Of a stretch of 64,000 nt of DNA, positions 54,140 through 62,850 are shown piece after piece. Numbering within the stretch: the stretch's first letter is position 1; the number at the start of each line of letters is the position of its first letter. This stretch comes from Sphaerimonospora cavernae (lineage in GTDB: Bacteria > Actinomycetota > Actinomycetes > Streptosporangiales > Streptosporangiaceae), in NCBI RefSeq assembly GCF_042435035.1, contig NZ_JBHMQT010000032.1, positions 276,647-340,646 on the forward strand, in the 5' to 3' direction. Made by a program: the position numbers and the translations under genes. The notes below the pieces were generated by a model. It ran no database searches, had not been told where the DNA came from, and was given only the letters and a program-made list of their open reading frames with translations.

Positions 54140-56059
54140 ATGCAGGAGCTCCGTCTCGTCGCGGTAAGTGAGGACGGAACGTACCTCGTCCTGGCCACGG
54201 CCGGGCGGGGCACGCGGTTCACGCTTCCCGTGGACGACCGGCTCCGTGCCGCGGTCCGCGGCAACTTCTCCCGTCTCGGCCAGTACGAGATCGAAGTGGA
54301 GAGCCCGTTGCGCCCCAAGGAGATCCAGGCGCGCATCCGCGCGGGGGAGACTGCCGAGGAGATCGCGGCGACCGCCGGCATCCCGGTGGAGCGCGTCCGC
54401 TGGTTCGAGGGGCCGGTTCTCCAGGAGCGCGAGTACATGGCCCAGCAGGCCCAGCGGGTGCCCGTCCGGCTGCCCGGCGAGACCACGCCCGGGCCCACGC
54501 TCGGCGAACTGGTCGCCGAACGGCTCACCCGGCGCGGCGTCCCCGCCGACGAGATCGACTGGGACTCCTGCAAACGCGACGACAACCTCTGGCGGGTGAA
54601 GCTCGGCTTCGTCTGGAACGGTCACACCCGCCACGCCGAGTGGCTGTTCGACCCCCGCCGCCGCCACATCACACCCAATGACGACGAGGCCATGCGCCTG
54701 TCGGCCGCCGACTACGTCGAGCCGGCCGTGGAGCGGGCGAGGGAGGAGGACGCCACCGTCCGCCCCTTCGTGCCCCGGCTCGCCCCCAAGCCGGCCCCCA
54801 AGCTGGCCTCGGTGCCGTCACTGCCCGCCGACCCGCCCAGGGCCGCTCAGCCCGAGCCTTCCGTACGGCATGAGCCCGCTGTGCGGCGCGAGCCGCCCGC
54901 GGCCTGGCAGCATGAGCCCGTCGTGCGGCCCGAGCCGCGAACGGAGCCGCCCGCCGCGTTCCGGCCCGACCTGACCCCCGTGCCCTTCCGCCTGCCGGAC
55001 CCGCTCGCCGATCTGGACGTGCCCGCAGCGGCGGACCACGACGCCGACGGCCGGGTTTCTCACGGCCACGCTTCTCACGGCCACGATCCTCACGGCCACG
55101 ATCCTCACGGCCGGGCCGATGCGGTCGACCGCGGCAACCCTGTGATCGGCATCCCTGCGGTGGCTCCCGCCGACCGGAGCACCGAGGCTGTTCACGAAGC
55201 CGTCTCCGAGGTGAACGCCGCGACGGCGGTGGACGACGCCGTCGTGTCCGCCGCTGTGTCCGCCGCTGTGTCCGCCGCATCCACGACCGAGGCCCCCGTA
55301 CACCGGCCGGACCCCACGTCCAAGCCGGCCACAGCCGAGCCCGACCCGGCCACCACTCAGCCACCGGCCGCCGCTGATCCCGTAACCACCACGGAGCCCG
55401 TAACCACCGCCGGGCCCGTGACCACCGAGCGGCCGACGACCGTCGGCACGTCGGCCACGACGGATACCGAGGCCGCGAGCGAGAAAGACGAGCCCACCGC
55501 CACGGCCCCGGCCCCCGTCGCTTCAGCTGAGCCCGCCCCTGACGCGGTGGTCTCCCCGCCCGAGGAGCCCGTCACCGAGAACAGGACGCCGGAGGTGACG
55601 CCCGCAACGGCCGACGTCCCGGCGACCGGCAAGCCCGTCTCCTCCGACCCCGTCGAGAAGACCTCGGCGACCACGACGGCCGGGACTGACAAGGCGGGGA
55701 CCGACGGACCGGCCCCCGCTGCCGAGCCGAGTGTCGCGGCCGCGGTCACCACGCCCGCCGCAACCAACCCCGCCGCAACCAACCCCGCAGCGGATCGGCC
55801 TGCCGTGCCGACCGGCGCGCCGCCGCGGCCGAAGCCCAGGCCGCGTCCCACCGTCCCGGCGGCACGTCCCGCCTCGGACGCTCCCGCCGCCAGCGCGGCC
55901 GCCGCGGGGACCGACGCCGTTCAGAAGCAGGGGGCCGCGGCGGACGCCAAGCCGGAACTGACCCCGCCCGTGCCGAAACCTCGCCCGCGCAAGTCCCGCC
56001 GCCGCGCCTCCGTCCCCACCTGGGACGAGATCATGTTCGGCGCCCGCAAACCGGACTGA
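54140..56059 (+). CDS. sepH: Cell division protein SepH
   Basis: Actinobacterial FtsZ-assembly regulator. The N-terminal DUF3071 domain (residues 1-170) opens MQELRLVAVSEDGTYLVL and includes RPKEIQARIRAGETAEEIAA with a helix-turn-helix (ATAGIPVERVRWFEGPVL; EEIAATAGIPVERVRWFE) needed for FtsZ contact. The remainder of the 639 residues is disordered, rich in Pro/Ala/Thr/Glu with internal tandem repeats, and ends in a basic RPRKSRRRASVPTWDEIMFG motif that resembles the conserved SepH C-terminal tail. GAAGGGA precedes the ATG. The neighbourhood (hemH, suhB) is the Streptomyces sepH context. Confidence 0.92.
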   Translation: MQELRLVAVSEDGTYLVLATAGRGTRFTLPVDDRLRAAVRGNFSRLGQYEIEVESPLRPKEIQARIRAGETAEEIAATAGIPVERVRWFEGPVLQEREYMAQQAQRVPVRLPGETTPGPTLGELVAERLTRRGVPADEIDWDSCKRDDNLWRVKLGFVWNGHTRHAEWLFDPRRRHITPNDDEAMRLSAADYVEPAVERAREEDATVRPFVPRLAPKPAPKLASVPSLPADPPRAAQPEPSVRHEPAVRREPPAAWQHEPVVRPEPRTEPPAAFRPDLTPVPFRLPDPLADLDVPAAADHDADGRVSHGHASHGHDPHGHDPHGRADAVDRGNPVIGIPAVAPADRSTEAVHEAVSEVNAATAVDDAVVSAAVSAAVSAASTTEAPVHRPDPTSKPATAEPDPATTQPPAAADPVTTTEPVTTAGPVTTERPTTVGTSATTDTEAASEKDEPTATAPAPVASAEPAPDAVVSPPEEPVTENRTPEVTPATADVPATGKPVSSDPVEKTSATTTAGTDKAGTDGPAPAAEPSVAAAVTTPAATNPAATNPAADRPAVPTGAPPRPKPRPRPTVPAARPASDAPAASAAAAGTDAVQKQGAAADAKPELTPPVPKPRPRKSRRRASVPTWDEIMFGARKPD

Positions 56060-56098
56060 AGCGGAGGCCGATTCAAGCCGGGCAAGAAGGGTGCCGAG

Positions 56099-56126
56099 GT
56101 CCTCATCGCCCCTACGAGGGGTCAAC
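56099..56126 (+). repeat. CRISPR-repeat-like 25-28 nt repeat, copy 1
   Basis: GTCCTCATCGCCCCT-A-CGAGGGGTC followed by AAC. The core contains a CCCCT/AGGGG stem. A second copy 700 bp away differs at one base in the first 25. Single copy on this side; no spacer array. Confidence 0.5.
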
Positions 56127-56164
56127 TTCTCGCGGGCAACGAGGTTGCCGTAGGCGCGACGTGG

Positions 56165-56394
56165 TCAGAGCAGGTCGCGGAGACGCTCTGGGGTCCGGCC
56201 TGGCGGACGATGGAAGCGAGCGTGCCGACAGCCAGCGTGGCATGCAGGGGAACAATCACCGTAAGGGCTTCCTCGTCAAGCCGCTGGCGTAGCTTGCAGT
56301 GGCTACCCCTGGCACTGACGACTTCAAATCCGCACTTCTCCAGCGCGCGTACGACCTGTGCGCCAGAGCAGACAGGAAACTGACGTGGGCTCAC
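56165..56394 (-). pseudogene. hicA: HicA-type mRNA interferase gene with a 3' frameshift
   Basis: Begins GTG inside the GTGA overlap with the hicB stop. The frame reads SPRQFPVCSGAQVVRALEK, CGFEVVSARGSHCKLR (the GSH His is the expected catalytic residue) and VIVPLHATLAVGTLASIVRQAG. At that point a missing base near 56195 shifts the frame; in the shifted frame the family-typical end TPERLRDLL-stop appears, at 56165. In the unshifted frame translation would run on to 56122. The length is 230 nt, one short of a multiple of three. Confidence 0.7.
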
Positions 56395-56613
56395 GCGGAG
56401 AGCCGGATCTCGATCGGCGCGACGATCGGTTGCTGCGGGGCCTCGGGAATAACCTCGTCCTCGAGATAGAGCTCCAAGGCTTCTCGGAGACTTACTCAAC
56501 GCCTCGTCGACCGTCCGGCCTTGGCTGGTGACCTCGACCTGTAGGCAGCGGGCCACATACCAACCCTCTTCATCCGGGACAATGGTCGCGGTCAGCCTCA
56601 AGGTCTTACTCAC
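56391..56613 (-). pseudogene. hicB: HicB-type antitoxin gene with an internal +1 frameshift
   Basis: The N-terminal HicB partial RNase-H-like fold reads SKTLRLTATIVPDEEGWYVA, RCLQVEVTSQGRTVDEALS, then an extra base near 56490 shifts it; in the corrected frame it continues LREALELYLEDEVIPEAPQQ and ends PIEIRLSA-stop, a normal antitoxin end. The frameshifted frame enters hicA without a stop, so the sequence as given would produce one HicB-HicA fusion of about 163 residues. Antitoxin-first order is the less common HicBA arrangement. Either a real pseudogene or two sequencing errors. Confidence 0.7.
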
Positions 56614-56798
56614 CCGATCAGTTTACGCCAAGCCGTTGGGCCGCCCCTGTTACGCCACGTCCCCCGTAAGCTCCCGAAGTAGGTCCGGTGGTACTCCTCC
56701 ACGTGTTCGATCATGATTTTGCAGCAGACCTCCCGGGTTCCGGCTGACTCACCGGTGCTGCACAAGGCGACCTGCGGCTTCACCGTGTGGGATCGAGT

Positions 56799-56826
56799 GT
56801 CCTCATCGCCCCTGCGAGGGGTCGCC
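56799..56826 (+). repeat. CRISPR-repeat-like 25-28 nt repeat, copy 2
   Basis: GTCCTCATCGCCCCT-G-CGAGGGGTC followed by GCC, exactly 700 bp from copy 1. It coincides with the last codons of the PH-domain gene on the opposite strand (GDPSQGR and stop). Confidence 0.5.
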
Positions 56827-58452
56827 AGGCGGGGGCGGCGGATCCGTAAGGAAGGGGTGGAGCCAGTCGGGGGTGACCTCGGCGGCGAACTCGACGCCCT
56901 GGGTCTCCCCGGTGTCGATGGCCGGATAGCCGCCGCTGCCGGCGCCGACACCCGCCGTCACCGTGATCAGACCGGCCAGCCGCTGGAACGCCGTCTGCCG
57001 CAGGGTCCAGCCGACGACGGCGCGGCGCTCGACCACGGCCTGCACCCGCCGCAGCGACCCGGACCTGACCGACAGCCAGGCGCCGTCGTAGGCGTGCCCG
57101 AGGCCTCGGTAGCGATCGAGCCCGAGCGGGATTCCCAGCACCGCCAGGCCGAGGGCGACGACCCCCGCCACGGCCCAGCCCAGCGCGAACGCCACGGCCG
57201 CGAGCACCAGCCATGGCACGATGGCCCGCACCAGCCTGCGCCGACGCGCCCGGGGCGGATGCGGCCGCAGCGGCGTGACGAACGGCTCGACGGCTTCGCC
57301 CGCGACTCCGGCGGCGAAAGCCTTCGGCGTCACGGGCAGCAACTGCCCCCTGGTCACCGAGTCACCGAGCCCGGTGACCACGGCCCACAGCCGCACGACC
57401 CCGGCCCAGCGTTCGAGCAGGGCCTCGGTCATCTCGTAGCCCCGGATCCGGCGGCGTTCCAGTGAGACCGTACGCCGGGTGAGCAGGCCGCGCTCGGCCA
57501 CCAGGTAACCATCTCGGGTTCGCAGCGTGAAGTCCCAGTTGAAGATCGCGTACATCACGGCGCCGACGATCGGCATCGCCGTCAACAGCAGCGCGCCGAC
57601 GGCGACCGGCAGAAGGGGATGCGCCGACACCCACTCCAGGGCCTGCCTGGCCGACCGCTTGGTCAGCCCCAGCTCCTCACCCCATTGGAAGACGAGCCCG
57701 GCCGCACCGGCCGCCAGCGCGAACGGGGTGAGCAGATAGGCCCCCGACAGCGGGCCGTACCTGAGCCACCACCGCGGCACCCGGGCGAGCACCCGCCCGG
57801 CCTGCTCGGGACCGGAAGGCTCCGGACCGGACCCGGCCGTCACGCCATGTTCGGCTGTTTCAGGGCCGGTGGCGGCGGGCCCGGTGGCCTCGGCCGGCAC
57901 GGGTGTCGCGGGCCGCCGGGCGAGCAGCGCCGTACGGAGCGCGCGGGCCTGCTCCATCGTCACCGCGTCGAGGGTGCCCTCCTGGTCGCTGCCCCCGGCA
58001 CCCGTGTCGATCTTCAGTACGGCGAGGCCGAGCAGGCGATGCAGTGGCGGCTCGGTGATGTCGATCCCGCGGATGCGCTCGAAGGGGATGGTCTTGGCCG
58101 TCCGGCCGATGAAGGCTCGGGTCAGTTCTAGACGGTCCCCGGTCAGATGGTAGGTGAAGGTGGCCCAGCGCACCACCGCGTACACCACCGACGCGACCAC
58201 GGCCAGCGCCGCCCAGCCGAACGAGGCCGGAGAGAAGCCGCCGACCAGCAGCACGCCCGCCAGAGGGAGGAAGAGCGAGGGCAGCAGACGGATCGGGTCG
58301 ATCAGCAGGACCCGGGGACTGAGCCGCCGGGCGCCGTACGGCCCGGCACCCGCACCGAAGCCGCCGCCGAGGCCTGGATCGAGGCCGGGGCCGAAGCCGG
58401 AGTCGCCGGGGTCACTGGGGTCGAAGTGGTCGGAGTGGTCGGAAGGTGTCAT
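56803..58452 (-). CDS. PH-domain (YdbT-like) membrane protein
   Basis: A 549-residue membrane protein with bacterial pleckstrin-homology (bPH2/DUF304) domains. A hydrophilic Gly/Asp-rich N-terminus precedes two pairs of helices, each followed by a PH-like unit: one with YHLTGDRLELTRAFIGRTAK and FERIRGIDITEPPLHRLLG, a second with LRTRDGYLVAERGLLTRRTV and RIRGYEMTEALLERWAG, and a third near the C-terminus (AWLSVRSGSLRRVQAVVERR). It forms an ATGA-coupled pair with the smaller PH gene upstream, as ydbS-ydbT in Bacillus. Its final codons lie in repeat copy 2. Confidence 0.87.
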   Translation of the reverse strand: MTPSDHSDHFDPSDPGDSGFGPGLDPGLGGGFGAGAGPYGARRLSPRVLLIDPIRLLPSLFLPLAGVLLVGGFSPASFGWAALAVVASVVYAVVRWATFTYHLTGDRLELTRAFIGRTAKTIPFERIRGIDITEPPLHRLLGLAVLKIDTGAGGSDQEGTLDAVTMEQARALRTALLARRPATPVPAEATGPAATGPETAEHGVTAGSGPEPSGPEQAGRVLARVPRWWLRYGPLSGAYLLTPFALAAGAAGLVFQWGEELGLTKRSARQALEWVSAHPLLPVAVGALLLTAMPIVGAVMYAIFNWDFTLRTRDGYLVAERGLLTRRTVSLERRRIRGYEMTEALLERWAGVVRLWAVVTGLGDSVTRGQLLPVTPKAFAAGVAGEAVEPFVTPLRPHPPRARRRRLVRAIVPWLVLAAVAFALGWAVAGVVALGLAVLGIPLGLDRYRGLGHAYDGAWLSVRSGSLRRVQAVVERRAVVGWTLRQTAFQRLAGLITVTAGVGAGSGGYPAIDTGETQGVEFAAEVTPDWLHPFLTDPPPPPGDPSQGR

Positions 58453-58970
58453 GTGGCGTCGTCCCGGAGTTCCTGGGTGCGGCGGGCGAGTTCCTCGGCC
58501 AGCCGGGCGGCGACCTCGTAGTCGAGGCCCTTGATCGTCGATGACCCGGCGTGCGAAGCCGTACGGATCTCCACAGTGGCCAGACCAAGCGCCCGCTCGA
58601 ACCAGCCCTGGGCCTTGTCCACCGTCTGGATGCGACTGACGGGCACGAACACCCATTCCCGACTCAACCATCCAGACCGTGCATAGACCACGTCTCCGGA
58701 CAACTCCCAGCGATGTACGGCATAGCGCCACAGCGGCTCGACTATCACGAAGGGCAGCATCACGGCGCCGACGGCGACGGGCAGGATCCAGACGTTCCCC
58801 GACAGCCAGCCGGGAACGATCTTCCAGTCCGGCCCGATCCAGCCGGCGACCAGGACGGCCCCGCCGACCAGGAGCACGAACCCGATCAGGGCCTCGATCA
58901 GCCAGAGCACGATGGCACGGCGCGAGACCCGTTCGGACGGATCACGCAATGGTCCTCGCTGACCTCTCAC
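58449..58970 (-). CDS. PH-domain (YdbS-like) membrane protein
   Basis: A 173-residue partner of the larger PH protein. Two transmembrane helices (VLWLIEALIGFVLLVGGAVL and VWILPVAVGAVMLPFVIVEP) are followed by a PH domain with VHRWELSGDVVYARSGWLSR, VFVPVSRIQTVDKAQGWFER and LATVEIRTASHAGSSTIKGL. It begins at GTG and its stop overlaps the next ATG. Function in envelope stress resistance is suggested only by homologues. Confidence 0.85.
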   Translation of the reverse strand: MRGQRGPLRDPSERVSRRAIVLWLIEALIGFVLLVGGAVLVAGWIGPDWKIVPGWLSGNVWILPVAVGAVMLPFVIVEPLWRYAVHRWELSGDVVYARSGWLSREWVFVPVSRIQTVDKAQGWFERALGLATVEIRTASHAGSSTIKGLDYEVAARLAEELARRTQELRDDAT

Positions 58971-58983
58971 GATTCCACCCTAA

Positions 58984-59199
58984 TTGGAAGGCCCGTCAGT
59001 GATCTGCCAGCGGCTGGTGGCCGGGCTCCGCGCGTTCGTCCCGACGAAGACGCTGCCGGAGTGGCCGCAGCGATGGGTGGAGATCGACCCGGTCACCCAC
59101 CTCGCCGACGCGGTCCGCGGGCTGCCGTCGCCCCCCTCATGCCTCGATTGCGGCGCATCCGGTCGGTGCACCCGTATATTCCGCGTAGCATCATCGGGC
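58984..59199 (+). pseudogene. Relic of an ABC-2 type (DrrB-like) permease C-terminus
   Basis: In the 230-bp gap before the PEBP lipoprotein an open frame contains LRAFVPTKTLPEWPQRWVE and IDPVTHLADAVRGL (about 59026-59124). This is the loop and final helix region shared by DrrB-type drug exporter permeases (…AFVPxxxLPxWLQ…NPVTHxxDAVRxL). The rest of such a permease and its ATPase are absent, and the frame runs in phase into the next gene. Confidence 0.55.
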
Positions 59200-59745
59200 A
59201 TGGGGTCGCCGAGAAAATCAGCGGTCGCGCGAGTCGCCCTCGCCACAACGGCGGCGGCCGTGCTCGCGTCAGGCTGCGGGATCCTGGGCGGCGGATCGCC
59301 CAGGAACCTCGATCTGATCAGCGTGTCGAGCCCGCGGTTCCGCGACGGCGCCCCCCTGCCGCCGGACTACTCGTGCAAGGGAGGGCAGGGCAACCCGCCG
59401 CTGCGCTGGTCTGGTACGGCCGGGGCCAAGTCGGTCGCCCTGGTGGTGGACGACAACAACCCCCGCATCGGCGCGGAGGTGCACTGGGTGGTGTTCAACA
59501 TCGATCCGAACACCACCGAACTCGGCGAGAACGACGTCCCCAGGGGCGCGAGGCAGGGCCAGACGACGAACGGGAAAGTGGGCTATACGCCTCCATGCGA
59601 GGCCGATGGCAGCTACCGTTTCACTGTCTACGCCCTCAACTCAGAACTCGATCTCCAACAGGGCGCCCCCCTCTCGGAGACCCTGGAGAACATCGCCGAT
59701 CACACGATCGCTCGCGGCCGCCTCACGGCGGCCACCATCGAGTGA
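59200..59745 (+). CDS. YbhB/YbcL (PEBP)-family lipoprotein
   Basis: A 181-residue exported lipoprotein: basic N-terminus, hydrophobic segment and lipobox LASGC with Cys26. The mature part has the phosphatidylethanolamine-binding-protein fold hallmarks DGAPLPPDYSCKGGQGNPPL, SVALVVDDNNP, VHWVVFNIDPNTTEL, YTPPCEADGSYRFTVYALNS (core PPCEADGSYRFTVYAL). Physiological ligand unknown. The ATG sits just after a TAGCAT element, so the transcript may be nearly leaderless. Confidence 0.85.
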   Translation: MGSPRKSAVARVALATTAAAVLASGCGILGGGSPRNLDLISVSSPRFRDGAPLPPDYSCKGGQGNPPLRWSGTAGAKSVALVVDDNNPRIGAEVHWVVFNIDPNTTELGENDVPRGARQGQTTNGKVGYTPPCEADGSYRFTVYALNSELDLQQGAPLSETLENIADHTIARGRLTAATIE

Positions 59746-59928
59746 CCTGTTGAACACCGGAGGTAGTCGTGCTATACGAATCTTCACGTAGGGTGTGACA
59801 ACGGTCAACGTGGTCGAGCAGAATCGGATCCAATTGCTGAGCGCAGGTAATCAAAGGGGGCAGATCGCGTCGATGGCCGCGCGATCTCACCGGCGCCGCT
59901 GGAAGGCCATGGCCTTAAGGGTGGTGCG

Positions 59929-61632
59929 ATGATAGGGGTCATTTCGGGCCTTGTCGCCGTCGTGCTCGTGGTGCTGATGGTTGTGGCGCTGGGCATGCGG
60001 TCGATGAATCGCAGGGAGAGCGCTCTGTCCGCCGAGCGCATCAAGGCGATGGCCGAGAACAAGGGCCCCAAGCCTCGGCGGCCGGCGGAGGAGACATTCT
60101 TCGAGAGCTTCCCTCAGGGTTTCGACGCCTTCGAGGAGCCCGCCGAACCGGCCAAGCAGCAGCGCCCCGGATCCGCCCGCCAGGGCGGTGGCCGGCAGGC
60201 GCGCGCCGCGGAGCGTGGCGGCAACGCCCAGCGCGGCGGCAAACAGGCCGCCCCTGCCGGAGCGCGCGGCAAGCGCGGCGTCAACGAATGGGGCGAGCAC
60301 GACGACTACGACGACGACTACTGGTCCCGCGTCCGCGCCGACGACGGCGGCTTCGGCGGCAGCATCGCCGCCCGGCTAGCCACCCCGCGGCCGGCCGAGC
60401 AGCCCACCGAGGCCGAGGCGACGACCGGCGCGGCCGCCGACCCCAACGCGGCGACCATGCAGGTCCCGCTGCCGCAGCGTCCGGTCCCCGCCGGGCTCGC
60501 CGACCTGGTGGAGACCTCCCGGGCGGCCGAGACCTCCCAGACCGCGGCCGGCACCTCGAGGGGCAGGGCCAAGCAGACTCCGGCGGCCTCCACATCCACC
60601 GCCTCCGCTTCCATGTCCGCTGCGGCACTGGCCGAGCAGAAGACCGTGACATTCTCCGCGCCCACGCCGACACCGGATGCGCTGGGGACCAGTCCCTCTC
60701 GCGGCCGGTCCTCACGCGCCGGGTCCCGATCATCGCGGTCCGGCGGGCGGCGTTCGGCCGCGGCCGCCGAGGCGGGCCGTACGAGTGCGAGCGGCTCCTT
60801 CGAGGCCCCGTCCGCTCCGATGACGAGCCCCGCCGCTCCGATGCCGACGACCGGGGCGTTCAGCGCGGGCTCCTATGAGACCCCGATCGGGACCGGCCCG
60901 TTCGAGGCCGCACCCCCCACCGCGGCCACCCCTGCAGCCGGGACCGGCTCGGCGTCGACCTGGCCGTCGGCGTACGAACCGTCGGCCTACGAGTTGCCCC
61001 ACGGTGACGCCTACGACCTGTCCCGGAACGCGACCGGACCGTTCTCCCCTGCCGACACCGGTCCGTCCTACTCCGTGACCCCCCCGGCCTCCACGAACCA
61101 CGAGGCCGCCTCCAACCCGGCTTCCACCACGTCACCTGGCTGGCCGAGCATGCGCGACGTGCTCGACGAGCCCGAGCCGCCGCGCCCCGCGTCCTCGTCC
61201 TGGCCGGCGGTGGAGACGTACCAGATGCCCCAGACTCAGACACCCGGTTACTCGGCCACCGCCGCCCCACCCGGCGACGGTGTCGCCTACGGCTCCGTGC
61301 CGCCGTCGACGCCCTCGTCGTACGAGGTGAGTGCGGGCTGGGCGACGATAGACGAGTCCGACACCGTTACCGGTTCAGTGCCGACGGCCTCGCCGTACGA
61401 GTCGGCCGGGTATGACGTCCCCTCCGGTCAGAGCAACTACTACGGCTATGAGCAGCAGCAGGGCGGGTACGGCACCGGGCAGGCGGCGTCGCCGTCCTGG
61501 CAGGAGCAGAACACCGGCGAAAACTGGCCCACCTACGACGAGATGTACGGCGACACGCAGAAGCCGACCACCGCGCGCCGGGGCAGCCACCGGAGCGAAC
61601 CGGAGACCGACTACCCCGACTATTACCGCTGA
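59929..61632 (+). CDS. Single-pass membrane protein with long disordered region
   Basis: A 567-residue protein with one N-terminal transmembrane helix (GVISGLVAVVLVVLMVVAL, residues 3-21), a short basic juxtamembrane part (SMNRRESALSAERIKAM), an acidic patch (EHDDYDDDYWSRVRADDGG) and ~400 residues of Ser/Thr/Ala/Pro-rich low-complexity sequence with repeated SYE and YE units, ending in Tyr/Gln-rich and basic segments (DYPDYYR). No known domain is visible. The ribosome site is AAGGGTGGTG. Probably expressed alone; the 180 bp upstream hold no gene. Function unknown. Confidence 0.7.
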   Translation: MIGVISGLVAVVLVVLMVVALGMRSMNRRESALSAERIKAMAENKGPKPRRPAEETFFESFPQGFDAFEEPAEPAKQQRPGSARQGGGRQARAAERGGNAQRGGKQAAPAGARGKRGVNEWGEHDDYDDDYWSRVRADDGGFGGSIAARLATPRPAEQPTEAEATTGAAADPNAATMQVPLPQRPVPAGLADLVETSRAAETSQTAAGTSRGRAKQTPAASTSTASASMSAAALAEQKTVTFSAPTPTPDALGTSPSRGRSSRAGSRSSRSGGRRSAAAAEAGRTSASGSFEAPSAPMTSPAAPMPTTGAFSAGSYETPIGTGPFEAAPPTAATPAAGTGSASTWPSAYEPSAYELPHGDAYDLSRNATGPFSPADTGPSYSVTPPASTNHEAASNPASTTSPGWPSMRDVLDEPEPPRPASSSWPAVETYQMPQTQTPGYSATAAPPGDGVAYGSVPPSTPSSYEVSAGWATIDESDTVTGSVPTASPYESAGYDVPSGQSNYYGYEQQQGGYGTGQAASPSWQEQNTGENWPTYDEMYGDTQKPTTARRGSHRSEPETDYPDYYR

Positions 61633-61708
61633 TCCCGTTCGCCCAGCGAGGATCCGCCAAGGGTGAAACGGCGGTGACGGATCACCCGATCCGGCCGAGG
61701 ATGGCCCC

Positions 61709-62719
61709 ATGAAACTTCTGATCATCGGTGGTGGGGTCTTCCTCGGCCGGGCGATCGTGGCGGAGGCGCTGCGCCGGGGGCACGAGGTCACGACGTTCAA
61801 CCGCGGCCGGAGCGGGGAGGACCTGCCGGGCGTGGCGGCGTTCCGCGGCGACCGTGAGGTCTCCGCCGACCTCGACCGGCTGCTGGACGGCGAGTGGTGG
61901 GACGCCGTGATCGACATCTGCGGCTTCACCCCTCGGGTCGTCCTCGACTCGGTGCGGCGGCTTTCCGGACACGTCGGGCACTACACGTTCATCTCCAGCA
62001 TCTCCGCCTATGCCGACTTCGGCGAGAAGCCGGGGATCGACGAGAGCTTCGCCCGATTCGAGTGCCCGCCGGACGCCGACGCGGACTACGGCGACTACGG
62101 CGTGCTGAAGGCAGGGTGCGAGCGGGCGGTCGAGGAGCATTTCGACGGACCGGCCCTGGTCATCCAGCCCGGCCTGATCCTCGGGCCGCACGAGAACGTC
62201 GGCCGCCTGCCCTGGTGGCTCACCCGCATCGCCCGCGGAGGCCGTGTGGTCGCGCCCGGCGACCCCGAGCGGCCGATCCAGCTCATCGACGCCCGCGACA
62301 TCGCGGCCTTCACCCTCGACAAGGTCGCCGAGAGCACAACAGGCCGGTTCCTGACCGGCGGTGTGCCGGGCAGGGAGACCTACGGAAGCTGGCTGCGCGA
62401 ATGCGTCGAGGTCACCGGCTCCGACGCAGAACTGGTGTGGATCGATGACGTGTTCCTGATCGATCACGGCATCGGGCAGTGGACCGAGCTTCCCCTGTGG
62501 TCGACAAGCGATGACGTCTGGTCCACTTCCTCTGCCAAGGCACTGGCCGCCGGCCTGACCTGCCGCCCGATGTCGGAGACCGTACGCGACACGTGGGAGT
62601 GGCTGAAGGTCATCCCGGAGGATCAGCGCAGCTTCGGGGTACGGAACCTGCGCCACGGCATCGACCCCGAGAAGGAGGCCCGGGTCCTGGCGGAATGGAG
62701 CGCATCGGCTCATGAATGA
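61709..62719 (+). CDS. NAD-dependent epimerase/dehydratase-family protein
   Basis: A 336-residue extended SDR protein. The NAD motif is LLIIGGGVFLGRAIVAEAL (GGxxFLG) with TTFNRGRSG after strand 2; the active-site region YADYG DYGVLKAGCERAVEE contains Tyr and Lys (YGVLKAGCE). The C-terminal half (TGSDAELVWIDDVFL and the ending ARVLAEW) resembles the isoflavone-reductase/NmrA-like reductases found in actinomycetes. Substrate unknown. Only ~130 bp separates it from the following acetyltransferase gene. Confidence 0.88.
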   Translation: MKLLIIGGGVFLGRAIVAEALRRGHEVTTFNRGRSGEDLPGVAAFRGDREVSADLDRLLDGEWWDAVIDICGFTPRVVLDSVRRLSGHVGHYTFISSISAYADFGEKPGIDESFARFECPPDADADYGDYGVLKAGCERAVEEHFDGPALVIQPGLILGPHENVGRLPWWLTRIARGGRVVAPGDPERPIQLIDARDIAAFTLDKVAESTTGRFLTGGVPGRETYGSWLRECVEVTGSDAELVWIDDVFLIDHGIGQWTELPLWSTSDDVWSTSSAKALAAGLTCRPMSETVRDTWEWLKVIPEDQRSFGVRNLRHGIDPEKEARVLAEWSASAHE

Positions 62720-62850
62720 CCGAGCACCGGCACCTGCCGGTCCGGATCACCACGCCCTCGCCCTGGCCCCCGGCCTGCGGCCGCACCACACAGCCTCGAG
62801 TCCGAGCCGCGCCTCGGACGGATGCCGTCTCGCTGGGTAGACTCCGCCGA

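Noticed and set aside
56099..56826. Calling a CRISPR array at the 25-mer repeats
   Set aside because: Only two copies 700 bp apart with protein-coding DNA in between; insufficient for an array.
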